NCBI GenBank assembly: GCA_019843655.1
Contig: JACDQD010000002.1
Coordinates: 12,733,154 to 12,797,153, forward strand
Direction: 5' to 3'
DNA: 64,000 nt
Origin: Lethocerus indicus
Taxonomy: Eukaryota; Arthropoda; Insecta; Hemiptera; Belostomatidae
Shown here: one piece after another, positions 38,701-50,871 of the stretch
Position numbering within the stretch: position 1 is the stretch's first letter
Layout: each line of letters starts with the position of its first letter
Made by a program: the position numbers and the translations under genes
The notes under the pieces: generated by a model
What the model was told of the DNA's origin: nothing
What the model saw: the letters and a program-made list of their open reading frames with translations, nothing else
Databases searched by the model: none

Positions 38701-41700
38701 CAGACGCTTCGCACTAGAAGAGGCATTGCCTTGTTCAACCAGGAGATCATAGAGATTTACATACGTTTATGCTAATAACTACATAGTCAGAGTGAAACCA
38801 CGTCATTCCCATTGTTTTAACGCCCGTATTAAACCACAGTCACAGATCATCAGTTTCCAGTCCTATTACTGGCATAAATGGTTTAGAAAGGAGTATTTTT
38901 TGGAATATAATTTCAGTTAAAATTTATATCATTGGTCAAAATATTCAATTTATTGAAAACCAAATATATTGCTTTTTATGGAGAGAGAATTGGATCACAA
39001 TTCTAGTTTGTATAACTAACCGAAATTGTCGGCTACTGAGTATATGCAGACCTTTTCGAGGACTTTTGTGCCCAAAAGCTGTGTACAACAACGCTATACA
39101 TGAATAAAACCTGCATCCAAACTGCGGAACCAGATTGGCAATGGGAGCGTGTAACATTCCGGTTTCTATTCGGACAATGAGATAGGGGGCGTTATCAGGG
39201 CGTGAGAGGAGGAGAGGAGTGCTCCAGCCACCCAGTCCAGTCCAGTCGGTAACCCGGTTTCATTTCAATTACACCCGCTGTCCAATATTGCTTCCCCTCC
39301 AAACCACCCTCACCACGCCCATACGGCACAACCACATCCACAGCTATTACCCTCACTAACCCTATTGTCTTGTTCATTGAAAATGAATACGGTAATTTGC
39401 AATTTTTAACGCCCAAAATCAGTTTTAACCCACGATTTAAAATAATTGTTTCGATTTGACACTCTGAAAAATAGAAGAGAGAACTCTCCGCCTACATGAC
39501 TTCTTCCAACGTCAGATCGAGATATTGCGAGTGTCCTGTGCTTTTGTCGGTATGTTTGTACATTGTTTCGAAAAAGTATCTCAAGAAGTTGACTGAACAT
39601 ACCACTTTTGTTCCGCTTCCAACTAATGGGATGGTCTTTGAATATGTATCCCTTGGCTCTAAAAACAAAATGAAATACAATTAATAATAAATTTCGTTTT
39701 AATAAAAATGAGTTTTAATAAAGTTCATTTTCATGCATCTAGTATATTCATTTACTACATAAAACCGAAAATAGTAGTGACAATATGGCCGTTATTTCTT
39801 GCGATCTCATATATCAACGAACTCTACTAAGATGGTTAGAAGCCGACACCGTTTGGCATTAGACTAACTCACCGAGTGAAGACAAGATCATGGTATTCCA
39901 AACACTGCTCTCGGCGGAGCACCAAACAGGAAATAGCGAAAAGGTAGATTAATGTAATATGGCTAATTTGCGTTATATGAAATCTCAAATTTGTAAATAT
40001 TCGCGTCCTCCCTATGAAATCTTGGGCTATCTTCGGGCAAGATATAAGCATGAAACCATAAATACACCAATTTAGAGGAAAAACTAGATCGTCAAGCACT
40101 TACTTGTAGGACTAACAAACATCAGCAGCTTTTGAATTAAAAAATGTACCTCGTTAACTGTCTTATATACAACTTGCAAAAAATCCCAACATTTATTAAA
40201 TTTCACAAATATCGATTCCTGAGATTTCCCTTCGCTCACCCAATTCCAATCCCTTCAATGTATCTCTTTCTTTCCATGAATACCCCTCTAGCCATCTTCA
40301 CGCGATTCATAGAACGTACCCGGCAGAGAAATTGCTGCTAAAGAGTTTCTATCATCAAACCTACAAGACATTTTATCTTACTTCAATATATACAAATTAG
40401 TTTACAAAAAAAGTTTGCTTTGGGTTTATTAGAGAAAATCTAATTATTCATCAGTTATTTCAAGGTCAAACACTGGTGATAAGTTATCTAATTAAAAATT
40501 CAAATTATTATTCATATAAGAATTTGAACTGGAGGACTCGATTGGTTAGTTACGATTAACAGGAATGAAAGTAACCGGCGTTGGGCGAGAAGCGTGCGAG
40601 ATGGAAAGAAAGCGGATTGGAGGAGGTGAGGAAGAGAGGAAGAGAGGAAGGAGTGGGTGACCCAGATGTCAGCTGAGGAAAACAGTGGGCCAGCGTTCAC
40701 GCTCCGAATGTCCGGCCGGGAACTGCACCGCAGTTAGGGGTAAACGGAACGGCCGAAGAGCTCCGAAGAGAAAGAAAGGGAAAGGGAAAGGTCGCCAACA
40801 GCCAATAGTGACATCAGCACGGTGAAAGCACCGCTCCCGCCCACCCACTCACAACCGCTATTTTCGTCACCCCATTCCATTTCTTGACCTCGCGCTATTT
40901 TCACAATTTAATTTCCTTCGCTGGATCCGCATAAACGCTTTTCCCAAGTCCGTGCGGAATCATCATTTTCCGGTCACGTTATTGAATCGTGCACTTTCTC
41001 TGCGGCCGATACGTGGAGAGAGCCTTTCCCTTAATTCACGAGTCTAGCCCCTACCTACCGTAATACCAAAATTTGTCTCCCTAGCATAACTAATTCTAAA
41101 GTTGGCCTATATTTTATGGCTATTAAATTCGGAAAATAATTATAGCATATGTTGCCGCATGTTTTCGTATATATCAACAGCGTTAGAGTTGCCTCTCTGT
41201 TTAGATCTATACTACTCTGGTTACTGAATCTGAAACATTCTGACGGGGAATTATATTGTTTGTTCTTGTTTAATTAGTAAAATTGGAAAGGATTATTTTA
41301 AACACTAGTTAAATTAAAAGAAAGCCAGCAAGGTACTGTTATCTCGGCCAAAGCAATTCCTCGAGCCCGTTCTTCGGCTACGGAAGAGGCTTCAAAATTT
41401 TGACGAAATTACAACGCGGAGAAGGTTGTGAGGAGCTCTCTTTGAAATTTCGGCAGCTATTTAAAACAGTTTTTAAAATATCGGGCAAATATAGTCCGGC
41501 GGCTAAAACTCAAAGCGGTTTTAATAAGTTTTAATAATCTGAAAATTATACGAGACTGAGGGTTTATAAAAACCACTCTTGAATAATTTTTCACTCCTCT
41601 GCCTCCGCTCATGGCGGTCACTCCCTTCATTATCAGCAACACTTTTACTCTTCGTTACAAAAATAATTCCGTAGCACATTAAGACAGGCAGATTTTAACA

Positions 41701-42039
41701 CAAAGTACTAAGAAAACTTGAGAAATGAGAAAACAATGTCATATATAATAATTCAATATAATTACTAAATCAGAAGTTTTATGCAGTCATTTTCGTTCTT
41801 TAATACCTTTTATGCCCAAATAAGAGTGTTCACCTTTGGATATAGGTTCTTTTAAAGCAAAGAATGGAAGAAGCTTCTTCTTGAACCTTGTTTAGTTTGA
41901 ATCAAATTATTAAGAAGATATAGGAATATGACGCGCATTTACCATATTCACTGTTGCTTCTGTAAGTTTTTTTAGTTTTTTATTTCCTAGAATCTAATAA
42001 TATAACTCGTTACTAGTTGTCTAGGAGCGGATCTCTATT
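32787..42039. other. No gene seen; AT-rich DNA with several GC-richer islands
   Basis: Islands of a few hundred bases stand out from AT-rich DNA at about 33150-33450, 35110-35430, 36170-36560, 37350-37620, 37920-38120, 38500-38740 and 40560-41050. They contain open frames on both strands but none with matching splice sites or recognisable protein. They look more like non-coding regulatory sequence than genes. The 130-codon frame at 35026-35418 was examined and not accepted. Confidence 0.45.
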
Positions 42040-42040
42040 C

Positions 42041-42260
42041 TGCGATTCTAGGGCGTATTATTGGTTTCATTTCTTCTTGGACAGCGCAGACAATACGGGG
42101 TGTTTATTTGCATGAAATGACAATAAAAGGCCGAGCTAAGGCCGGCCGCGAGACACACTTACCGAGGGAACAGTCAGACGTGAAAGTCCGCTGCGCTCCC
42201 CAACTCTGGCCCCATTCCTTCCACTCTCTTCAATCGATTCCACCAGACCGCTTTTCTAGT
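42041..42260. promoter_or_regulatory. Candidate regulatory island with POU and SOX-like sites and a minus-strand splice donor
   Basis: The octamer ATTTGCAT (42106-42113) is followed six bases later by ACAATAA (42120-42126), a SOX-type core, in a GC-richer island. About 40 bases to the right, the minus strand has CCCTCG/gtaagt (donor at 42162) preceded by a leader-like GC-rich stretch. This could be a non-coding first exon of flz. Both readings are inference from short motifs. Confidence 0.3.
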
Positions 42261-42942
42261 ATTCTCAGCCAATTACTCTAATTATTTTAATTAACATAAA
42301 AATTATACTAATAGTTTTAGCATCGGCCGAATATATTTGATCGAGGATAGTACGCCAAAAGACAATTAAAAAACTTGAATATTGATATTGACCAGATATT
42401 CCCACGTTGAGCTATATATTCACGATTTATTTCCAAAGGTGATAATTTTTTACAGTTTTGACAACTTAAGCATTCATAAAAAATAATGATACAAAGATTC
42501 GTGTAAATTGGAAATTTTACAACGACGCATAATAAATATCAAGCAGTTAGATAACTGAGTACCGTACTAGCTCCTAGTATCGAGCGTGGGACGCGCTTCC
42601 ATAAAGTCAAACAAAATTTTCACAGAACAATTCACCCTGAAATAAAGAGACGAGGGATGAATGAGCGAGTTACGTGTTAATATGAAAGAGTTATGTGTAT
42701 GCGAAAGTTGCATTAAGAATGCAACAATCCCACGGTTAGGAAAGAAAGTAAATTCGCCTCGTTCCCACGGTTATTGCTGGACGTTACCATGTCAATGCCA
42801 GTGTCAGCGGTTTCCTGCTTCATTTCAAACCACGACCAGTAGAGGAATTCAATTTTATCGTCTGACCAGTCAGAATGTTAAATTCCACTAGAATCAACTT
42901 TAATTTTTAAAAAAGACAAAAAAGCCATAAACAAAAAGTTGT

Positions 42943-42949
<7 letters not shown>

Positions 42950-42985
<36 letters not shown>
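42950..42985. repeat. (TA)n microsatellite
   Basis: AT dinucleotide run of about 36 bases. Confidence 0.96.
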
Positions 42986-42989
<4 letters not shown>

Positions 42990-43145
42990 ATCACTACCAA
43001 TATATGGTTTATATTGTCGGAGCAAACAAAAGCTTGCATCACAGTTATTATAGTGGATGTTTGAAAGGTTTGCGAGTAGTGATCTACAATCAATAGGGCG
43101 AAATTGCCCTCAACGAATCTCTGAATAAACGTGACAAAATTAGAG

Positions 43146-43213
43146 GCCGTTCCGCTGGAACGGCGGAGAGCCTGTTCCAATTCGATTCGGAGTGTCTCAT
43201 GAATCATGAGACA
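43146..43213. repeat. Two perfect palindromes close together
   Basis: GCCGTTCC-GCT-GGAACGGC at 43146-43164 (8-bp arms) and TGTCTCATGA-A-TCATGAGACA at 43193-43213 (10-bp arms) are 28 bases apart at the left edge of a GC-richer island that runs to about 43420. They suggest dimeric-factor binding sites or extruding hairpins. Confidence 0.85.
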
Positions 43214-46200
43214 TGTAGTAGCTGCGGGAAATTCATTTGTACCGTTTCACGGCCGAGGCTTAATCGGCGATCTCCTTTTTAGCAGCTCACCTATTTACAG
43301 CCGCGACCAAGGGGGGACCCGCCGCTCGCTAACTCAGTCGCCCTCAGTTCGGTGACCTCAATCGCATTGTTTTCCTCATTCCCATTAGCGACTATTCGGA
43401 GATTCTACCTTTCTGTACATTCTTACATTCGGGACTTACTTCGAAAGTAGCTTCCGTATTAAAACTGGGGCCGTATTAAATGCAGGTTGTAAGGATATTG
43501 AAGGGAATATATAATGTCCGCACTTATAAAGTGAAACTTGTAATGGATTTAAGAAATACCATAATTGCCTATACCCTAATTACATAACACTGTCCTTTGT
43601 CGACATTGAAACAATGTGCCTATTGACATCTATTCCATTAATAGAATTTTTATAACTTTTACATTCTGAAAATGAATCTGTTCGGGAAAATGTAATCGCG
43701 ATTTTTGACCTGGGAAGGATGAAAACATTTAATGATGCAGCGATGATAAATTTACTGAATGCGTAACTAGCTTTTAAGCACGTTTGTTGACAAAATGCAA
43801 ATTTCTTATAAGAATTTAATCCGTTCTGAACTGGGGTTTGTACAGAGAAAACTTCGTAGAGCGAAACTTTCTTATAGTCAAGCTTTTTCTCTTACTTTCA
43901 TAAGTAAAAATTTTAATCCGTTTTAAACAACAGAATAACAGTAATTATAGTGTAACTTTTACAGTGAGGCGAAAATCAATTCCACAGCAAGTTCTTACAG
44001 CGACAAATTTTATTAGCGCCTGGTTCATCCACCACAGCCACTGTACAGCGGAAGCTTCGTCACCTTTCAAGTGATATTTAAGGGAAACATGATAGTTCGG
44101 TCATTTGAATAGTGGAATATTAAAGGTAAAGAACTAAATAAAATATTTTGAGCCCGTTCGGGTGAATATATCATTTAGAAATCAATGCATTTAAAATTTT
44201 ATGAGAGATTAATAAAAAAAAACAGCCGTCATAAATATTGCCACCGTTACTGGACTCTGGGTGTGAAAGTTGCTAGTCGGTGGCCCGAATCGCGGTGTTT
44301 GAATTCCGCTAGACCAGTTTCTAGGATTCGCCCGCGATTTTTCCATTTATCAGGAAACTTTCACCGTGCTCCGCCCCCCCTCCGTTTCTTACTGCATTTT
44401 ACTCTCTGTCCTCGGTGAGTATTTCCACTCTCTTCTCTTCTCTCGCCCCCCGCCTTCTCTCTGCTGATGGGCCGTGAAAACGGCAGCTGCGGCCCGACCT
44501 TTCTTGGCCCACATTTTCACTTCCTGATACTCCTCTTACACGCTTTTAACGTTCTATTTTCCTGGCGTCTTTTTTTACCAGCCCCGCCGGACTAGGACCT
44601 GGGGTTTTTTCACTTTTTCAATACCGCAGCGTTTGATTCTCCTCTTTTGAACTGTGAAAAGTTTTTATGAGGGTGCGGCTGCTGTACTTTCAAAGCCTCG
44701 CCCTGGGATAAGGACCCTAGAGACTGTGAGAAGAAATGCGGACTTTCGTCAATGATACTGGAGTGGCGGCCAAGTGCGACCTTCTGAATATATCCCGTAT
44801 TATTCTCACTTCCACCCAAACACCGACTATTTATAGAAGACTGAAATTTCTAAGTCAAGAGCTGATCTTAAGAAAGAAGCCTTATTTATTATATATTAAT
44901 TAAATAATTATATATTTATATAAAATTATAATTATATATGTATATATTTAATTATATATATGCATACATACACATAAATGTTAGAAGGGCTATAGTATTT
45001 CATCTCCCACTCCCTTGTTTATGTTACGATGTATCGGGCAAACGAATAAACGCATATTACTATCTCACAAACCGTGTGCTTCACATATTAAACTCGTATA
45101 TTCAATCAGTTAGAACATTATTTCATTATTTTAATGTTTCCCACTTTCCATCATTTTCTTCCACGCTATTTTAACTTAGTGTTGCGCACTAGGAACAGTT
45201 AATCAATGATAAGTCTTCAATATGCGAAGATAACTGGGCGTATTAAATTCTTATTTATGTCGTTTAAATGAGGGTCTTACTTGTAGGTGCTGTTGCAGGT
45301 ACGGTGTGTAGGTCTGACAGAGGGTGGGATCATGGCAGCAGATGCCTAGTATCTAGAGGTAGACTGTCCGTGGGGAACCTTCTTTTTTCACTTTTTAGGA
45401 CATAATATCTGGCCGGTTTCGGGGTCAAACAGCCAACGGTATTGGTCCGGTATTGGGGGGCCGGCGCCCGCTTCTCGACCCAAATCCTACCGGCCAAGCC
45501 TCCGCCTCCCAGCCACTAGTCGATAACCAGCATAAGACAGTTTTACATCTCCGTTTCGTAATGTACCAACATTGAGTTTTAAAACAATAACTACACGAGA
45601 CCAATTCTGGAGAAAGTAATTACATTTCATACTCAAAGTGAACAAAAATATGCTATAACCTACGACTAGCCGAACAAGAAATACCGGGAGTTGTTTGGCC
45701 CTAAGCAAGATCTATTTCATCTTCTCCCCGTTGTCGGTAGCATCCAGTTATTGATTTATAAAAGTTAAATTCGATAAAGTATCTTATCATGATTTCGCCA
45801 TGATCATGGCATTTCATTCCTAATCAATACAAAAATAAAGGTAAAAGTTTCTCAGTAGACATATTTTTTGAATGATGAGATCAATCCAGTTGAAAAGAAA
45901 CAATCAGCCATTCATCATTTGTTCATTCACCCACTGAAAGGGAAGCATCGAGCACATGAACACGCGGTAAATTAGTACATAAGATGCGTCAAATAGCTTT
46001 CTTAATTCTTGATAACAAGCAAAATTCTCACCAAACATAATAGTGATTAATCGTGAAACATAACCGAAGTTCCGACGCTCCCGGCTTATGTACAATTTAG
46101 TTTGGCTACATCGTCGCACAATGTTAATATACGCTATTGATATATTTTTGACGTTCTGACAACATCCGTATAGAGTTAATTATCTGGACGATATAAAGGA

Positions 46201-46525
46201 GGAATGGGGTTTCTATCGATTAGCTCGACCTTTTGACCCGCTAATTGACCTTCACCTTTCTCGGCAAAGAAAACATTCATGAAAGTCGTTTTGCAAGATA
46301 ATTCAAATAGAATTAATCGGGCTTTGATCTCAAACGCTGTCAAGGAGTGAAACCCGACCCTCCTTATCTATAATTATATAAACCCGAGCAGCCACAAGGA
46401 AAATAGAAAATATTCACCCGTTTAGAAGAGAACAACGGAAGACGATTTAATAATTATCTATTTAAAAATTGATATCGATAAAAAATACACAGTAGAAAGG
46501 CACTAAATATTTTAAAACTGCTATA

Positions 46526-46577
<52 letters not shown>

Positions 46578-49500
46578 ACAAAGAATAAAGTTAAAAAATA
46601 TAGTGTTGGTGATAGTGGTGGTATTGCCATACGGGTTATACCTGCGAAAGCTGTAATAATAGTACTATTGGAATTTTCAGATGTCATTTGTTGCGTCATC
46701 GCTTTACCAAATCCTGAATATTTGGGTATATTTTTTTTTCTGAATGAGCATATGAAAAGAAAAAATTACTACAAAATGGATGAGTATTCTCTGTCCGGAT
46801 GATTACAATTTCCACAGGAAAGTGGGAACCTTGAACCGTAGAACTAGCCAGTCATCTGCGGCTTTTTTGCAATTCCCTTTGATTTTCCACCCTTCCCTCA
46901 TTATCGCATCTGCACGATATTCCCGGGAAAAGTGGAATTCCATGGAAACATTACAAACACAACGATAACCGCAAAATAACAGATAACTACATCGCTTTTG
47001 TCGGGCTCCGAGAAAAACAACGGGAGCATACAACGCTCGGGATTGGGTAAAAGGGCACAGAGAGGAATTCTTGCCGAACGATCCAATTCTCCTTGGCCAA
47101 CACAGAAAGGTTGGCCGGCGACAGGATCTAACAGGTAACTGACATCTCGAGTAGCGGTAATACGCGGCTAACAGCCCAAATCGTGGGGAACAGTTTCAGA
47201 AGCGGGTTTGGACTGCCAGTCACGGTCGATTAGTGTGGGGGGGCTCTCTGTTGGCATTCAGGGGGCGGCCGCCCGCCTAACTCAGTCAAATTGTCCGGAA
47301 AAACGCCCGTGAAGAATTTATGATGCCCGCCCCTCTGAACACTCCGACTCTGCTAAAAACCGACCCTCCGCCGTTATCTACGCTCGGTTGGCCGCCAACC
47401 CCACCTCCACCATTACATATCTCCCTCTTGTTTATCACAACCGCACTTTGTGCGTACGAAAAAGTATCGTGCGGGTATTGTACTGTTTTTTGTTCCGGTT
47501 CAAAATTACGGAGAGTAGAAGTAACACCTTAATATGGGCCACTCATTTAAATTCTAATTAACATTTCAATTAACAAACAATGTTTTAAATCCCGATATAT
47601 AAATGAAAAATGGTGGACTATTTTGCACTATATTGAACCCTTACTTTGTAGTCAGCGTACTAAAAAATAATTACCGTCATTGTCGGACCATATTAGTTCG
47701 TTCTCATTTGAAAAGACTGAAACGATTTCCTTATCAGAGTTAATGCGTATAAAGAAACGTTTACATGTAAAAAAAATAAATATTCGGTTCGATAATATTG
47801 TCTGCCTTACGGAGTGAAGTGGTTACTTACACGTCCAACCCTCAACCCTGATGACAGGGTATTTTTTTATGTAGGTTTTTCATTTGGGGCCCAAACGAAA
47901 TGTATGATTTCATGAGTCAGTTTTCTGTATTCGTAACGCAGATGAAGATGAAATTATAAATGAATCGTGTATACATATGAGCGTTACACATATTGTCATA
48001 TATTCCTTCATATTGGCGGTTCGGGTTATGTAAACTTTCAAGAAGTTTCAATCAAAATATGTTCCGTGCAGGTAATTTTCACTTTGTTTATTTAATATGA
48101 AAATAATTTAGGTCGGGGAAATGTGGGCCGTGAGACCGCGCGGGCCTCTTTAGAAATATTCGTAGCGAATTGAATGAACTGTTTGTTCAACAAATGTGAC
48201 CGCGGTTAGGAGGAATACCGAGTACGGTGGGTAAGCTAATTAGAACCTCATTAGGGTCCTCTGCGGCTATTCACCCGTTGTAGCTATTAATTATAGTTAA
48301 CGACCATTGCTAACCAATCGATTTATATGTAAAATTACTCAAATACCCCACCCCCCAAACCACAAATACATATGTATCTGTATATGTATGTATTTATAAC
48401 AAATTAGACCCTATTCCAGCATTAAAAAAAAATAAAACAAATGTGCATTATGAAATAAAGAGGAGAATACTAGATTAAAATATTATGCTGAACCACATAC
48501 TTCTAACTCTTTTTAAAGAATTTGATTTCTCTTCGTCAGTATTTAATTCGATAAAGAAATAAAAACTGTGTTTCTGAAAGTAATAAGAATCAAAATTTAA
48601 GACGGAAACGCAGCAGAGAACTGATTCTTTCATGGCCAAATGGTAGAACCATAAAAACCAGATTTTACAGTTATAGATTCTGGAACCTTTAACTATATAT
48701 ATTACTCACTCTATTCTTAATAGTTCTAGAAAGAGAGCACGAGAATATAAACTTTAAATTATCAATTTATGAATCCTGCATTGCCAATTTCGTACAATCT
48801 GCCATTTTATTGGCTGGAAAATGTCATTAGTAACTGAAATAATTGTGTGGGTAGAACTCCGCAAGCTTCCATATTCAAGCGTTGGAAGTTGCATGCCCTC
48901 TGCACACACACAGGTAGCGACATACGGTATGGAGGAGAAACCACATCAAGAGGCGGATCCACATCAAACGAAGCCAGGGAATAATACAGAAGTATTTATA
49001 CGACACTTCAAAGGCTCATGTTCGATTACTTCCCCAGAGCACGGACATTAGGCTTCAAAAGTGTTAACAGTATCGTAGTGTTAACACCAACAAGTACAAA
49101 ATACAATAAGTTATGTGCTCATGATTACCTCCCTTTAATGCCCTATTTCTAGTTGGTCGTTTGTGCCCGTTATTTTATTTTGGACAAGGAATGATGAGCG
49201 AAGAGTTAAGAACCAGTAAACTAAATACCTTGATGATTTAGTAATCAGTACAAAAATAATACTATAACTAGAATAAGAGGTGCACAACTTGCAAATATTT
49301 CAACCTATCATAGTCTAAAATTATTGGCAAATACAGAACTTCTCTAAAGAGTCAGTTTAATTTTGTTATAATACAATGTAAACAGACACTAGTAATATCT
49401 ATTTTGAAAAAAATATGCCTTGCAATGATACGGTATATCGTAGATTTCGTGGGTTTCTGTCTCCTCTCGCTGGTTTCGTCCTTTACTAGACCGGTTTCGC

Positions 49501-49802
49501 AGTTACTGTCACTGTCATTTGTACTGTAGTGGTTGTCTGTTTGTCGTGTGTTTATGTATGTGTCTTGTTATTGTGTTTTCGGGGGATGTTGTTTGTCTCA
49601 TTTGGGTTGGCAGGGATTTTGTTAATCGGCTGAAGCTTTTGTCGGATCATCAGTTTGATCACACAACTGGTCAGAACTATTAGGTTCTCACTTCCAAATA
49701 TATGACAGGAAGCCTATTTGATATTGTGTATTTATGATCATAAAAGTTTTCCTGTTGATCCAAAATTTATTGAAAAAAGCTTATTCTTAGTAATCTAGTT
49801 AG
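43214..49802. other. No gene seen; AT-rich DNA with GC-richer islands
   Basis: Islands lie at about 43214-43420, 44240-44620 and 47000-47420, with a smaller one at 48110-48300. A plus-strand donor-like CTCG/gtgagt lies at 44415, and a minus-strand exon-like 65-nt segment (45281-45345, donor gtaaga) is Cys-containing in one frame. Neither can be linked to other exons. A TATATAAA at about 46375 (plus) has no gene after it. The 44880-44960 stretch is extremely AT-rich. Confidence 0.45.
46528..46570. repeat. (TA)n microsatellite
   Basis: AT dinucleotide run of about 43 bases. Confidence 0.97.
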
Positions 49803-50024
49803 TCGGTGCAAGTGCACCCAACGAACTTTAGTTAAGTACGTTTCCGCAACACCCTCAGGGGGCGCTACTTTATCGGTGCAAGTGCACCCAACGACCTTTG
49901 ATTGGGTACAAGGAACTTTAGTTTCCGCAACACCCTCAGGGAGCCCTAGTTTATCGGTGCAAGTGCACGCAACGAACTTTGATTGGGTACATTTCCGCAC
50001 CACACTCAGAACTCGTTGCACCGA
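49803..50024. mobile_element. Small TIR-bounded element built of three tandem subunits
   Basis: It starts with TCGGTGCAA (49803) and ends with the exact inverse TTGCACCGA (50016-50024). Inside are three degenerate tandem units that begin TCGGTGCAAGTGCACSCAACG at 49803, 49873 and 49954 (periods 70 and 81). Each contains a TTTCCGCAMCACMCTCAG block; the middle unit has a short extra segment. An inverted related copy begins at the right edge of the window, so this is an interspersed family. It is too small to encode a transposase; a MITE or satellite-derived element is likely. No clear target duplication was found. Confidence 0.7.
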
Positions 50025-50704
50025 TTCTTTTCTAGAAAGCAGCAGCCCCCTTATGCCTTACGGGACGGCCAATTGTCGGATCCTGAGCACTCGAACTGTA
50101 ACAGTATTAACGGAAAGTGATGGTGTGTGGAGGGAGTGAGGTTTGGCGCGGATGAGGTTTGGGCTGCGGTCTGGCCACAACGGTACACGGCGCCGCTCAC
50201 AAATTATACCGCCCATATTAGCTAGCTCCTACTCTCATTGGCATTGGCACTGGCATTGGCACCGCTCTTCCCAAAGGGAAGGAGGGTCCAATGCACCAAT
50301 CCTAATCGATGCATTTCACCTGCTCAATTTCCCTAGTGAACGAAACCAAGACGAATCTCAGAATGGCATGTGGTGCCCTTATCATTAATAATATCTTTTT
50401 ACTGAAAAATGTATACTCGAATATTGGTTTTTCAAATACATACGCTTTCAATAAAAATTGGACTTAGTAAATTAGCTTTTAATAGAAATTAGTGTAAAAA
50501 TTGTTGGACTCTGGGTATCGAGTTACTGTCGGGGCTTGATTAACGGCCGGCCGCCGGACCTAGAAACAATATAAATTTTACGGGCCTATCGAAAAAAGAA
50601 CTCAGAAACAGAACAAGGAACAAGAAATGAAAATATCGACAGGAAGTCCTCTAACAAGAGTTTTCGAATTGAAAACCTGTCCTCGGGCGGATTAATTTCT
50701 CCAG
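50025..50704. other. No gene seen
   Basis: Mixed-composition sequence with a short CATTGG/CACTGG hexamer array at about 50236-50262 and a GC-rich patch at about 50100-50210. The open frames at 50143-50388 have no splice or start support. Confidence 0.45.
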
Positions 50705-50871
50705 AGCCGATTCCGAGAACACTCGTGTGTTCAGAAGGTGCCATGTTCTCGGAATCGATCGACATCTCGAGGCGGAGGATGAAAATCCGGGAAGAAAATA
50801 TATTCCTCCTGACTCAGCCTCTAAATGGTGTTGACTTCTTGCAGAACTACTTCTTCAGCGCAGCTTCCAGT
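50705..50871 (+). CDS. Possible isolated coding exon (unlinked)
   Basis: A ttaatttctccag acceptor precedes 50705 and a gtgagt donor begins at 50872. In between, one frame is open for 55 codons with many G/C-ending codons (for example MFSESIDISRRRMKIREENI). I could not find partner exons on the plus strand or recognise the peptide. The first 53 bases contain a perfect 14-bp inverted repeat, which is unusual for coding sequence and argues for caution. Confidence 0.25.
50708..50757. repeat. Perfect 14-bp inverted repeat (hairpin)
   Basis: Arms CGATTCCGAGAACA (50708-50721) and TGTTCTCGGAATCG (50744-50757) with a 22-nt loop. The stem is perfect but short. Pairing does not extend outward, so a microRNA precursor is unlikely. 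Confidence 0.9.
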
